DNA of 64,000 bases from Neovahlkampfia damariscottae (GCA_016618085.1 JABLTG010000066.1:32765-96764), one strand, 5' to 3'; numbered from the stretch's first letter, positions 1 to 11,533 are shown. The notes: generated from the letters alone by a model not told the origin. A program made the numbers and translations.

Positions 1-1012
1 CTTGATTTTGTTTTATATTTTTAATTTAACTTATAAAGGAGATGAACATGTTGAAGACTTTCAATTTTTAATTTTCAATTTTTTAAAATCAATTATTTTT
101 ATTCAACCAACAGAAGAAGAAAAATTGTCTAATTTCAAATTTTTAATTGAGTGGTCAATTTCAATTTTTAATGATTTTTTAATAACTTTTGAAAGAAATG
201 ATTATATTTTCATTTTGATTTTTCATCAAATTTTTAATTTTTTAAAAGAAAAGCAAAATGAATATTTTTTTTCAAAAGATTTATTATTCTCAATTGCAGA
301 ATATGCATTAAAGTTTAATTTAAATGAAATTGACTTTAAAAATTTCTTTTTGACTCCAAAAGAAAATAAGAATAACGAAGATAATTTATTGGATGAAAAA
401 TTAAAAAAAAATAAATCAATTTTGAGAAATGAAAAATTATATTTTATTTATTTTGATCAAAATAAAGAAGAAATAGAATTTAATGACAATTTAAAATTTT
501 TAATTAATGTTTTTTTTAAATTAAAAGAAGAACGAATTTGCAATGAAAGAACATTTATTGAAATTAATAAAATGAAGAACTCAAATTTAAACTTATCCAT
601 ATATTTTAAATACATGCATTATTTAGATGTAGATAAGGAAGAAAATTTAAATGATTTATTTAAATTTTATTTAAAACGAATTAATTCTGTTCAATCTATT
701 GAGAGTAATAAATTAATTGGTCAATTTTTAATTCTTTTGAAAGGAGGATTAATTTTATTTTTATTCAAATTGAAAAATTATAACTTTATTTATTCAATAG
801 AAAATTATAACTTGATGATTAATTGTTTTTATTATTTTTTAAATCAAAAATTATTTGAAGATGAACGTAAGAATCAATTTTATTAATTTTTAGATTCTAT
901 AATTAAAATTCAAAGATTATTATTCATTTCTATTGTGATATTTGTGAAATATCAAAAATTTAAAGTTCCTTCTTTTTTGTTTTCGTTTTTTGAACAACTT
1001 TCAGAATTTTGA
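1..1012 (+). CDS. Unknown protein, 3' part only
   Basis: The gene runs in from the left edge, so its start is missing; the reading frame is open from base 2. An intron at 867-893 (27 nt, GTAAGA...TTTTTAG) joins the long exon to a final exon at 894-1012 ending in TGA, and the frame is kept. About 327 residues are visible, rich in Phe, Ile, Leu, Asn and Lys, looking like an all-helical protein with a hydrophobic stretch near the C-terminal end of the long exon. No family is recognised. The coding call rests on the long open frame and the clean splice. Confidence 0.75.
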
Positions 1013-1190
1013 TCGGAAAAATAAAAATGTCACAAATTGACAGAACTAAACTTAAAATCAAATTAAAGGATGAATGATTGATTATGATAGAAAATGAATT
1101 TGAACTTTTTTTTTTTTATATTTAGTTGTCCAATCGGATTTTTTAGCTACTCCGAAATTTTTTGACAACACTTTCAACGAAAAAGAGAAG

Positions 1191-1606
1191 ATGAATAAAA
1201 ATGCAGCATTCAAAATATATACTATAACTAGAGATGTTATGACTTGTCTCATTTGTTTGACAATAGCCGCAGCTTGTTTCGCTGTTCCAGTCACATTTGT
1301 GATTTTAAATAGAAATCCACAAAGTAACAAAAAAATATCATGATTTAAATATTAATTTTTGAAGATTATACATGTAATGGAAAGAACGTAACCGATCCAA
1401 CAGTTTGTTTAGGAAGAGGAAATTGTACAGGAATTAATAGTTGCACCTGTTTTGGATATACAGGTTTAAATTGTCAAACTGTTGCTTGTAATGGAATTGC
1501 TTATACAGACGCAACAGTTTGTAATTCTCGAGGTAATTGCACAGCATCAGACACTTGTTCTTGTAAAACAGGATTTTCAGGACAATTTTGTCAGACAAAA
1601 AATTAA
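1191..1606 (+). CDS. Small membrane-anchored protein with two EGF-like repeats
   Basis: Exons 1191-1323 and 1365-1606 (intron 1324-1364, 41 nt) give 124 residues. Residues about 17-40 form one hydrophobic segment (signal anchor or uncleaved signal). The second exon encodes two successive cysteine-rich units of the tenascin/EGF type, each with the spacing C-N-G...V-C-...G-x-C...C-x-C-x-x-G-(Y/F)-x-G-x-x-C. Such units are extracellular, so the protein is probably a type II or secreted surface protein. A CCAAT element lies about 60 nt upstream (1130). The start is the first ATG after it. Partner and function are unknown; only the fold is inferred. Confidence 0.75.
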
Positions 1607-1760
1607 AAATTAAATGTTTGAAAAATTTATAAATTTTTGCATAAATTTTCATTATTCCATTGTTCAATTGACGGTTTGCTTCAACGATTACAAAACGTCA
1701 TTGGATAAAAGGTAACCAATCAGATAGTTCTTAGACAACAAAACTAAAAAAAAAACTACC

Positions 1761-2049
1761 ATGGTACTTGAAAATCTTGTAGGAGTTCCAAAAGTCGCGC
1801 CAGCAGCAGCTGTCATTTGTGCTATAATCAACACCATATTTATCCCAGGTCTTGGTACTTGAAATTCATATTTTTATTAATTTTCCGATATTAGGTACTA
1901 TTATTGCTGGAATCTTCAATGAAGGAGGTTTGAATCTTGCTGCTGTAATTATTGGTATTTGTCAAATACTTTTATTCCCATTTGGAATTGGAATTATTTG
2001 GGCATTCTTCTCATCAGTTTGTATTCTTGTCAGAGGTGGCAGTGATTAA
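1761..2049 (+). CDS. Small two-helix membrane protein, stum/SPEC3-like
   Basis: Exons 1761-1854 and 1895-2049 (intron 1855-1894, 40 nt) give 82 residues. There are two hydrophobic helices, residues about 13-40 and 50-77, and a short tail. The stretch I-I-N-T-I-F-I-P-G-L-G-T at the end of the first helix resembles the N-x-x-x-P-G-L-G-T motif of the Stum/SPEC3 family of small membrane proteins; Drosophila Stum is linked to proprioceptor mechanosensing. This is a motif-level resemblance only; other small two-helix families are possible. A CCAAT box (about 1714) precedes the ATG by about 48 nt. Confidence 0.6.
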
Positions 2050-2154
2050 AATAAATATTATTTTTATATCAAATAAAATTCACTTCTTCAAAAAAAATGA
2101 TAAAACTTGGAAAGTTGATTTTATTGGACCACGTCTTTTTTTTCAGCGACTTGA

Positions 2155-3156
2155 ATGAGCACAGTATATGAAGATAATCAAGTGGATCCTTCAAAAGTTG
2201 GAAGAGTGAAATCCATTCACGAAGAAGATGTTGAAGAAGTTACTGGTGCTCCAAAACAACCATCTTACAATCCTGGTATTTTTATTTTTTTTTTTTAAAT
2301 CCAAACCCAAACAGAAGTTGTTGACACAAATTTTTCATCCTCGACAATGAAACAAAGAAAACCAAATTCTTCACCAAGCTCAAATGATTTTTCTTCAGAA
2401 CCTCAACAAACGACTTCAAAAAATACAAATCAATCAACAAACACCAAAAAATATTTAATTATTGGAGTTTTAATCTTAATGTTGGCATCATTAGGAGGTT
2501 GGTATTATACACTTTCATCAGTAAAATCCGAAAGAGTGAAAATATTTGATACATTATGGGAAAGACAAGTTTACCCTCAAGAAAATAGATTAATCACCAG
2601 AGAAGATTGGATTTTGCCTCCAGGAGCAACTGTTTTAAGAACTAAAAGAGAAATTTATGGATATAATGAAATATATGAAAAAACAGGAAGAGAAATTTGC
2701 ACTGAAAAAATTGAAAAAGTTCCAAGCCATAAAGAATATTCTCATACCAATACAAAGATTAAAGATGATGGTACTGTGATTAAAAAAGATAATTATAAAA
2801 CAGTTTATAAGAATAATGTAAAAACATATTGTTATGATGAAAAAGTAACAAAAAAAGTACCTGAATTTAGAACGAAATATTATTATCAAATTCTTGTTTG
2901 GACAAATCTTGATCCTCTTGTTACAAAAGGAAATGGTAAAAATCAAAAACCTTATTTTGCAAAATATAAAAAAGATGCAACACATAGAATTGAAAAGAAA
3001 GTATCAATTTATCAAATTAGATTTGAAAAATTATCAGATGGAAAATTGGTAACTTATAAATCAAATGCACATTTATTCAAAATGGCAAATAAAAATATCA
3101 AAAGAGATTGTATGGTTCATTGGAATTATTTTGAGCTGAAAGAATTACATTGTTAA
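2155..3156 (+). CDS. Single-pass membrane protein of unknown function
   Basis: Exons 2155-2275 and 2315-3156 (intron 2276-2314, 39 nt) give 320 residues. Residues 1-100 are polar and Ser/Thr/Gln-rich, presumably cytosolic; a membrane helix follows (about residues 97-117, ending in G-G-W-Y-Y). The 200-residue distal part is Lys/Tyr-rich with three cysteines near conserved-looking positions (E-I-C-T, K-T-Y-C-Y, R-D-C, and a final C-terminal Cys). An acidic motif (E-E-D-V-E-E-V) is in the N-terminal arm. No family recognised. The start is the first ATG downstream of an ATTGG element at 2122. Confidence 0.8.
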
Positions 3157-3273
3157 TAAATATTTGTATTGACCAAATTATACATGTTCAAATAAAATGT
3201 CATGGTTTTTCAATCTTTAAATTCTTTCGGTTGGTACAAATAAAATACCCGATTGGTCTAAATTTCTTGACAG

Positions 3274-4789
3274 ATGAAGTTGAAGCTGTTTCTACTTGCT
3301 TTGATTATCAACTTCGCTTTTGCAAAGAAAAAATTCAAAGAACCAGACACAAAGGACTTTGAAAAGAAAGTAAATTGTAAGCCAAAGCCAAAAGGTGACG
3401 TTTATAATATTATTTCGTACACTGTAATATCAGAAGAACGTGATAACGTACAATTTGGAATAGTTAGGTAATATAAAATGGTTTAAAATATATTTTTTTC
3501 AAAAATAGGAGTATAATTTACGGAGGAAAAAAACCGTTGAAATTAGATTGCCCAAAAATAAAATTTGATGACAAAGCAGCTAAAAAAATGAAATCAAGGA
3601 ATGAAATATTAAAATCCGATTGCTTTCCTGTCAAAGTTTGCGAATTTGAAATCAACGAAAAACAAAGAAAATTACAAGTCATTACAGAAGATGGAAACAA
3701 ATTTTCAGTTCCTCATTTATCAAAGAAAAACAAAAAAATTGGAATATTAGGTGATTCTGGTTGTAGAAATACAAAAGAACAAAAATGTAATGATAAAATT
3801 GCTTGGCCTTTTCGTCACATTATCGAAAAGTCTTTAGAAGAAAAAATTAAAATAATGATACATTTGGGTGATTTAAGATACTCAAATGTCAAATGTGATG
3901 ATATTTCTTGTTCTGATAATTTTCAAAATTGGTTGATAGAATTTTTTCAACCAACTTTACCATTACTAAAAAAAGTACCATTTTTATTTGTAAGAGGAAA
4001 TCATGAAGATTGTAATTCCAAAGGTATTTTCAAATATATTTTTAAAAACAATTCAACTATTAAGGAGATGCATACTTTTTATTTTTTCATCATCTTCTTT
4101 TAAAAGAAACACCAACTTGTGATGAACCAAATCCAGATGATTTTAATTATTTAGATCCTTGGAAAATATCAATTGAAAAATTTAATTTTTATATTCTTGA
4201 TTCATCTTATGCAGATGATTATCCTTCAAGTAAGAAGAAAAAATAAATTTGACAATGAAAAAGTTGACAAAGAAAAATATAAAAAATCAATGAAATTTTT
4301 GAGAGATAAGAACTTAAAAAAGAAGAATAATGCAATTATAACTCACAGGTATTTTATTTGTTTATTCATTGAATTCACATTAGAGCAATCTTTGGTTCAA
4401 AAGGATCAAAATCAAAAGAATTATTAAATTGGACATTACAAGATGTTTTTAAAAAGAATGAAGATATTTTACAAAAATTTGAATTTATTTTATCTGGACA
4501 TATTCATACACATCAAATTATTAGATTTTCAAAAAAGAATTTTCCACCTCAAATTATAACTGGAAATTCAGGTGTTTCATTGAAGAATAAGTTTAAATTA
4601 CCTGAAAATCAAATTGTAACTTTTAAAAATGGTCAAATTGGACATGTTACAATTGAAAAATCATTTGGATTTGATGTTTGGTCTAGGAATGAAAATTCAA
4701 GATTTGGATGGAAATTTTATTCTCATTTTTTGAAATTAAAAAATGATAAACCTAAATGGAAAGTTGTAGAACATAAATTTGATGAATAA
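3274..4789 (+). CDS. Secreted calcineurin-like metallophosphoesterase
   Basis: Five exons (3274-3467, 3509-4023, 4065-4229, 4264-4348, 4384-4789) give 454 residues; the four introns are 41, 41, 34 and 35 nt. The protein starts with a classical signal peptide (M-K-L-K-L-F-L-L-A-L... A-F-A). The complete metal-binding set of the superfamily is present in order: G-D-S-G, H-L-G-D-L-R-Y, G-N-H-E-D-C, T-H-R and G-H-I-H-T-H, followed by G-N-S-G-V. These residues bind the two-metal centre that hydrolyses phosphoesters. A secreted or lysosomal acid-phosphatase-like role is likely; the substrate is not evident. The third intron is A-rich and its exact end (4263) is the least certain junction. Confidence 0.9.
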
Positions 4790-4879
4790 ATTTTTATTTA
4801 ATTTTTCCTTCAAGTAGAAGTTATTTGATTGGTTAATTTTACCTTCTGTTTCAATTTTTTTTGTACACCGTCAAGAACA

Positions 4880-7285
4880 ATGCCAAAAAAAACAAAATCA
4901 AAAGGTCCAGAGCGTTTAGATAAATACTATCATTTAGCTAAAGAATATGGTTATAGATCACGTGCTTCATTCAAAATCTTACAATTGAATAAGAAATACG
5001 ACTTTTTTTCCAACTGTTCCAGTTGTGTCGATCTTTGTGCTGCACCAGGTGGTTGGAGTCAAGTCGCTAGAAAATATATGCCAATGTCAGGTACTGTTAT
5101 TGGTATTGATTTGGCTTCCATTAAAAACGTAAGAAAAAGGTAACTAAAAACCTACTTTTAGATTCCAAATGTTACAACTATTGTAGGTGATATTACAACT
5201 AGAAAATCACAAAAAGCTATTCAACAAGAATTAGGAAATCAAAAGTGTGATTTAGTTTTACATGATGGTTCACCAAATGTGGGATCAAATTGGTTAAAAG
5301 ATGCTTATACCCAATCTGAACTTGTACTTCAATCATTAAAGATTTCAACTGAAATTTTAAAACCAAAAGGAACTTATGTAACAAAAGTATTTCGTTCAAA
5401 AGATTATACATCACTCATGTGGTTATTTAATCAATTTTTTGAAAAAGTTGAAGCAACAAAACCAAAAGCATCAAGACATACATCAGCTGAAATTTATGTT
5501 GTTTGTTTTGGTTATAAAGCACCAAAAGAAATTGATCCAAAATTATTTGAAGCTAATTTTGTATTTGAAGAAGTTACAGAAAAAAAGAAAGTAAAAATTG
5601 AATATCAAAAAAAAAGAAGACATAGAGATGGATATGAAGATGGAAATTATCTTTTATTTAAAACAATGTCAATTTCTAAATTCATTGATTCAGATAATCC
5701 AGTTAATACAATTGCTGAAAATGGTGAATTTACATGGGATTCAGAAGAAGATCAAAAATATTTAAATCATCCTTTAACAACCAATGAAATCAAATTATTA
5801 ACAAAAGATACACAATTAATGGGTAGATTTGATTTTAGAGTATTATTAAAATGGAGAACAAAAATGATTCAATTTAGAGATGAAATACCAGATGATGAAT
5901 TAATTGGTGATGATGATGATGATGATTCTGAAAAAGAAGGAGATGAACAAGAAGATGAAGATTTTAAAGAAAGAGAAGAAGAAGAAAGAGATAACAATCT
6001 AAATGAAGAAGAAATTGAAAGTGAATTAAATCAATTAAAAAAACAAACTTTAAAATTTAAAAAGAATTTAGAAAAAAGAAAAAAAATGAAAGATAAAAAA
6101 TCAATGCCAACTTCAATGGATTTATTTGAAAAAGGTTCAGATGCAATTGATAATTATACAGTTGATGATCAAATATTTTCAATTTCTGATATGAAATCAA
6201 AAAAAGAAATTGATAATATTTCAACAAATGAATATGATGAAGCATTTGAAGAAGAATTAGATGAACAAAATGAAGAAAAAAGAAAAGCAAAAGAATTTTC
6301 ATTTCAACAATCAGAAATGGATCTTGATCAACAATTAGATGATTTATATGATGAATATTTATCAAATAAAAAACAAAGAAAAAAAATTAAAATTGAATCT
6401 GATAGATCAAAAGAAATTAAATCAAAAGATGATTTATATCAATCAATGAATCAATTTGATTCAGATGATGATGATGAAGAAAAAGAAAAATTTGAAAATC
6501 CACTTTTAGTTAAAACCAAATTTAAAAATGAAACAATGAAAGAAAAACAATGGTTTGGTCAAAATATTTTTGATATTTTAAATGATGTTGATGATGATGA
6601 TCAACCAAAATCAAAAAAGAAAAAATATAATTCAGATGAAGAAGAAGAAGATGAAGGTGATTTTGAAGAATTAAAAAGTTTAAAAAAAAAGAAAATGGAT
6701 GAAAATGATTTTGAAGAAGTACCAAAAGAATTACATGATGAAAATACAAGAGCAACTACTTTAGCATTAGCAACTAAATTATTAGATAAAAAAGAAAGAC
6801 GTCAATTTATTGATAATGCATATAATAGATATTCTTTTAATGATGATGATTTACCATCATGGTTTGTTGATGATGAATCAAAACATAATAAACCAAAATT
6901 ACCAATTACAAGAGATGAAGTAAATAAAATGAAAGCAAAATTCATGGAAGCAAATGAAAGACCAATTAAAAGAGTATTGGAAGCTCAATTTAGAAATAAA
7001 AGAAGACTTAAAATGAAATTAGATAAAGTTAAAGAAAAAGCTTCAGACATTGCTGAAAATCAAGATTTATCAAATTCAGAAAAAGCAAGAGAATTACAAA
7101 AACTTTATAAAACAACTGGAAATAAAAATAGAAGAAAAATTTATGTTGTTGGTAATAAATTATCAAAAACAATGGCTCCAAAAAGAAAAGATGGTGCTAT
7201 TATTAAAGTTGTTGATAAAAGAATGAAAAAAGATTTAAGAGCTGAAAAAAAGAATGCTGCTGATAAAAAACGTAAAAGAAAATAA
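4880..7285 (+). CDS. SPB1: SPB1/FTSJ3 rRNA 2'-O-methyltransferase
   Basis: Exons 4880-5128 and 5162-7285 (intron 33 nt) give 790 residues. The N-terminal 230 residues are an FtsJ/RrmJ Rossmann methyltransferase: SAM motif D-L-C-A-A-P-G-G-W, and the K-D-K-E tetrad in [19 protein letters not shown] and S-A-E-I-Y. A DUF3381-type middle region, long Asp/Glu/Lys-rich spacers and a basic Spb1 C-terminal domain follow. Yeast Spb1 methylates the 25S A-loop during 60S assembly in the nucleolus. The acidic stretches are encoded by near-simple GAT/GAA runs. The ATG chosen is the first after the ATTGG element at 4827; a longer non-ATG frame upstream is not used. Confidence 0.97.
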
Positions 7286-7298
7286 AATTTAAAATTGT

Positions 7299-7557
7299 TT
7301 ATTCTTCATCTTGTTCAATGATTCCTCTTTCTTTATATTCAACAACCATATCTTCAAATAATTTCTTTCATTTTTTTTTTAATTTTTTTTTTTTTTTTTC
7401 TTACTCCTTTATTTTTTTTTGCCCACCAAGAGTCAACAGCAAAGTGTACACCTCTTTCCGCAGCGATAGAACCACTAAGAATGAAAATTATGTAAAGTGA
7501 AGTTCTTCTGAAAAATAAGTTGTAGCTCAACTTTTGTAAACCGTGTTTTAAGCCCAT
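7299..7557 (-). CDS. QCR9: Cytochrome bc1 complex subunit 9 (QCR9/UQCR10)
   Basis: Exons 7557-7405 and 7364-7299 on the minus strand (intron 7365-7404, 40 nt, almost pure A/T) give 72 residues, the usual size. The signature is an N-terminal Y-N-L-F-F-R-R-T-S, a single membrane helix, E-R-G-V-H-F-A-V-D and, across the splice, N-K-G-K-L-F-E-D. QCR9 is a one-helix subunit of mitochondrial complex III next to the Rieske protein. Its presence indicates an aerobic respiratory chain. Only after splicing does the conserved G-K-L-F appear, which confirms the intron. The ATTGG element lies only about 5 nt upstream of the ATG. Confidence 0.92.
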
Positions 7558-7667
7558 TTCTGATTGGTTGAAAAAAAAAACTTTGAATTTTTTATTTATC
7601 GAGTAGTTTTAGAGTTTTCAAAGAATTAAAGTCATCATTTTGTGTCAAAAACAATCATCAACAAATT

Positions 7668-9599
7668 TTATTTTTTCTTTTTTTTTCCTGCAGGATTATC
7701 ATTACCTTCAAATTGAATAAATTGTAATTCATATCTTGGTATTCTAAAATGCATGAAGGGTAAATTTTCAATTTTTTTTTTCTTTTTTGGATTTTGATCA
7801 TTTGAATGAAATTCTTCAGAAATAAAAGTTAATTGAGCTTGTTGTTGTTGTGTCATTGGTTGTTGTATCATTTGAGGTATCATTGATTGTTGTGATGTTT
7901 GTGATGGAATATTTGGTTGAATTGAATTTTGTATTTGATCTGTATATTGTTGTTGATCCATTTGAAAAGGATCATTTTTTGTTACAGGTTGTAAATAATC
8001 TGGTTGTTCAACAAATTGTCTTTTTTGAGTAAAATTCTTTTTTTGTTGTTGAATTGCACCTATTACACCAACACCACCACCACCAACACCAACACTACCA
8101 ACACCACTACTATTTCCACTAGTTAATTGTTGTTGAGGTTGTTGTTGAGATTGTGAATCAGATGGTTCACCAAATTGATAATTATGTAATTCTGAATTTC
8201 TTCTTTCAATTGAATAACTTCTTAATAAATTTTGAAAAGATGTATCCATATTTTCTTCATTTGGTAATTTAAAATCTGATGAATTTCTACTTTCTAATAT
8301 TTCTGAAATATTAAAATCTTCTTCTGATAAGAAATTTAAATCAAATAAACTTCTTTTTCTTTGTGCTTTTAATGAACTTGTTGAACCTCCTGAACCTGAT
8401 CGACCTGGTAATTCTTCTTCTTCATATTCTTTTCCTTCTTTTTCTCTTTCTTCAAAAACAATACTAAATAAAGCACTGTATGAAAAATGATGTTATGATA
8501 AATAAATGATATACCTTATTGTTCTTAAATGAGTTTCATTTTCAATTGTAAATTCTTTTGTTGAAGAATGTAATATCTCAATAACACCTATAATTTTATT
8601 TTCTTTATCTAAAATTGGTGAACAAATTACATTTCTTGATCTTTCATCTTTTAAAGCAATATCATTGGAATATTTTCTGTCTCCATTTGCTACTTGTGAA
8701 ACTAGTTCATCTGAAACTTTGTCAAACATAAATAAAGAAGTTCTTTCGCATGATAATAATTTTGTTGTACAAGAAACTAAAATTTGAAGAAATACACCTG
8801 TGATGTGATTGGTTGATTTTTTTTTTTTACCTGCTGCAGATGGATCTGAAACAATAGATAATCTTCTATGAAGTGATGATTTTTTAACTTCTAATGGATT
8901 TTGTTGATCATTCTTTTGTTTAAAAAAAGAAGGAAAAGCGGATATTGATTCTGGTGCTGGAAAAGCAGTTGGTGGTAAACCTGTTGAATTCCATGGTTGA
9001 ATAGTTTGTGTTTGTTCTGATAAAGTATTTTCAAAATAATTTGTTTTTGTATTCTTGTGTTGATTTTTGTATTCTATAATTTTTTTTTCAACTTCATTTA
9101 AATCTCCAATCTTTTTTAAATCAATAGTTTTTATATTCTTTTCAATATATTCATAACAACTATTTGCAATATTTTGATTTTCAATAATTTGACTATTCTT
9201 TAAAATGTCAGCAACTGTGTCAACTGAAATCTTTTGATTGATAAAATCTTGACAACATAATACTAAATCAAAAAGTTCATAAAATTTTGCAGCTTTATAT
9301 GTTTCCCATACAGTTTGAAGAGATAGTCTTATTTCGTCTGTGTACATGTATTCAAGAATACCTAGGAATATTTTTGGTGCACTATCTTCAATTTCAATTT
9401 CTAATGTTGAGTTATCTTTACAATTAGCTAATATCAAGTTTGAAAAGTATGGTGATCTTGAAGAAAGTATAATTTTATGAGCAAAAATCTGTTGGTTTTC
9501 TATTATAAAACATACATCAGCAAATTGTTTAAAATTTAAGTAATTTCTTAAACTGTTTCCAAGGCCTTTGTTGCCTTTGACAGAGATGACTTCTTCCAT
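7668..9599 (-). CDS. BTB domain plus GAF domain protein
   Basis: The gene reads leftwards. Residues 1-150 are a BTB/POZ domain (F-A-D-V-C-F-I-I-E, F-A-H-K-I-I-L-S-S-R-S-P-Y-F, Y-M-Y-T-D-E-I) with a BACK-like extension; residues about 260-370 form a GAF fold (C-E-R-T-S-L-F-M-F-D, I-C-S-P-I-L-D, I-G-V-I-E-I-L). The C-terminal part is low complexity, with Gln-, Gly/Val- and Lys-rich tracts. Introns: 8476-8514 (39 nt) and a probable 8798-8830 (33 nt). The second is a multiple of three without a stop, so retention would add 11 residues (619 or 630 aa). BTB suggests cullin-3 adaptor work and GAF ligand sensing; the pairing is unusual. Confidence 0.85.
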
Positions 9600-9792
9600 T
9601 TTTTTTTTTTTTGTAACGACAAGTTAACTTTTTTTGAGGGGTCGTTTTAATTGGTCAACCGCTAAAAGTATCCAACAACTTATCCACAAGAATGTTGGGC
9701 AATTTTCATAAAAACAAAAACTATATTAAAATATAAAACTCTTCATTTTAAAATTTATTTTTTATTGTTTTTTTTTTAACAAAAAAATCAAA

Positions 9793-9885
9793 ATGAACGG
9801 ATTGACAGGTAACCAAAAAAACCACACCAAAAGTCAAAATAAAAATACAATTGAAAAATACAGTAGTACCTATTTAAAAAAATAG
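9793..9885 (+). CDS. Possible 30-residue microprotein
   Basis: The 290-bp gap between two minus-strand genes holds a 30-codon plus-strand frame, ATG at 9793 to TAG at 9883, starting M-N-G-L-T-G-N and rich in Asn and Lys. A TATA-like run (AAAATATAAAAC, about 9734) lies about 55 nt upstream and an ATTGG element at 9648. The frame could equally be a short first exon followed by an intron (GTAACC...TACAG) that would end after four more codons. No homologue is recognised. The rest of the gap shows only A/T tracts. Confidence 0.2.
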   Translation: MNGLTGNQKNHTKSQNKNTIEKYSSTYLKK

Positions 9886-9892
9886 GTTGTAT

Positions 9893-10824
9893 TCAATTTT
9901 TGACAACCAATTCTTCCTCATTTGGAACCAGTGCCTCAATTTTTTTTGAATTCCATGCTTCTTTTAATTCTTGTGATAATCTTAACATTTTTCTGAAATC
10001 ATCAATTGCACCTTCCGCAGATATAATACCCTTTTAAAATTGAAAAATTAATAATAAATATTTACGATAACTGAAATCTTAATTGTTTTTCCAATTGATT
10101 TTCCCATTTTTCTAATGTTCAAAGCAAATACTACACCAACTCTATTTTCATATGCTAAATTCAATAAATCTATTACAACTTCATCTAATCCACCAGGAGA
10201 AACTATTTTATCAATATTTGGAGCAATAATTATTGATCTTATTCTTTTTGATTTTATTGCTCTTTCAACTTCTCTCAGACCAATAACATATCTCTTTTTT
10301 GATTTATATTTCAATGGTTGTGTATTCTTTAATTTAGTTTGAAATTTTGTCAATTTCTTTAATAGTTCAATTACAGTTTCATCTAATTCAGGTGATAACA
10401 GTTGATTGACATATCTGTAAAAGTTATTTAATTTTTTGTTAGTTTTTTACTCTCTCACTATTTTCTTGACTCCAGATATATTCTTTTTTTCTTCTAAAAG
10501 TAATGATTCTTCTTGTTGATTAATAAAATTATTTAGTTCAATTTCTAATTGTCTTTCATTCATTGTTTCAACTCTTTCTTTTTCTTCTTCTTTCTCTCCT
10601 TCTTCTTCTTCCTTGATTACTTCATCAGGTTCTAATTTCCCTTTTTCAATTAAAATCACTTTTTTCAATTTTGTTAATTTCTTTTTCTTTTTTCTTGATT
10701 CTAAAATATTATCATTTTCAACTTTTTTTTCTTCTTGTTTTTTTTCAATTTTATTATTTTCATTTTTTGTCATCACTTTTTTAACTAAATATCTTTTTTT
10801 TTTTGAAGAAATTAATGGGAACAT
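9893..10824 (-). CDS. SECISBP2: SECIS-binding protein 2-like (L7Ae RNA-binding domain)
   Basis: Exons 10824-10451, 10414-10066 and 10030-9893 (introns 36 and 35 nt) give 286 residues. The N-terminal third is a Lys/Glu-rich basic arm. Residues about 125-270 match the SBP2 core: L-D-E-T-V-I-E-L-L just before the L7Ae fold, then V-I-G-L-R-E-V, I-I-I-A-P-N-I-D-K-I, G-G-L-D-E, V-V-F-A-L-N, and after the last splice S-V-I-G-I-I-S-A-E-G-A. SBP2 binds SECIS stem-loops and recruits the Sec-tRNA elongation factor, so this organism may make selenoproteins. A plain L7Ae/L30e paralogue is the alternative, but the L-D-E...L-L region favours SBP2. It follows the next gene upstream on the same strand by only 41 bp. 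Confidence 0.85.
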
Positions 10825-10865
10825 TAAATGGTTCTTACTTTTCTCTATTTTTATTAGAAATGTAA

Positions 10866-11484
10866 TTAATTTGCAAACTTCCAGATGATAGCTTTTTCAA
10901 TTTCTGTTTCTGGTATATTTTGAACAAATTCATTGACATTTTCATTTGAATCACTTTTTATATAAAATTTAATGAATTGTTGAATTTACGAATATTCAGG
11001 TGGTACCATTTTACCATTTTGAATACAAGAAATGATTTTTGGAAAATTTTTAAAGTAATCTTTGAACAAGGCTCTATTTAAACAATTTTAGAAAAAAAAA
11101 AAATTACAGAGCATGATTACTATTGAATTAAGTATTAAAATACATTTATACCTGAATTTCCATATTAAAGCATAAGATATTTTATTTGATAGTGGTAATT
11201 GTAGTGCGTACCTATTAAGAAAAAATAAAAATATAAAATTAAAAACCTTGAATCTCCTTTGATATTCAAACCGATATTTATGTTATAAGGCATAGCAAAT
11301 AATGTTCCTGCCAAAGAAACTTTCAAAAAAAAATTAAAAAAAATGACGACAAAGAGTTACTCAAAGGATTTCTGTCGGAAAAGTCAGGAACTGGATGATT
11401 CAATATTCTATAAATCTCTGAAGAAGTATACCTACATCCAGTTAATATTATTAAAAAAACCAACCAAGTCAATTCTTCGTTCAT
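10866..11484 (-). CDS. Unknown small secreted or membrane protein with a 12-nt exon
   Basis: Minus-strand exons 11484-11361, 11319-11247, 11211-11152, 11119-11108 (12 nt), 11073-10990 and 10953-10866 give 146 residues. Introns are 41, 35, 32, 34 and 36 nt. Without the 12-nt exon the gap would be one 78-nt intron, twice the local maximum; both readings keep frame. The N-terminus (M-N-E-E-L-T-W-L-V-F-L-I-I-L-T-G-C) looks like a signal peptide or anchor. The remainder contains L-F-A-M-P-Y-N-I-N-I-G-L and an acidic C-terminal part. No family recognised. It shares a 49-bp divergent promoter with the ERGIC3 gene. Confidence 0.6.
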
Positions 11485-11533
11485 TATCCCACAAAACAAA
11501 CTCAAAATTTTTCCACCAATTATTTTTGGACAC
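11485..11533. promoter_or_regulatory. Divergent promoter with one CCAAT element
   Basis: The 49 bp between the start codons of the minus-strand small protein (11484) and the plus-strand ERGIC3 gene (11534) contain ACCAATTA at about 11515. Both start codons lie within 20-31 nt of it. No TATA box is visible. Confidence 0.4.

Noticed and set aside
3274-3297. Signal peptide of the metallophosphoesterase as evidence for a separate small gene ending at 3471
   Set aside because: The stop lies in a 41-nt intron; splicing continues the frame to the catalytic domain.
5908-6480. GAT/GAA-rich stretches as microsatellites
   Set aside because: They keep frame and encode the acidic spacers typical of SPB1.
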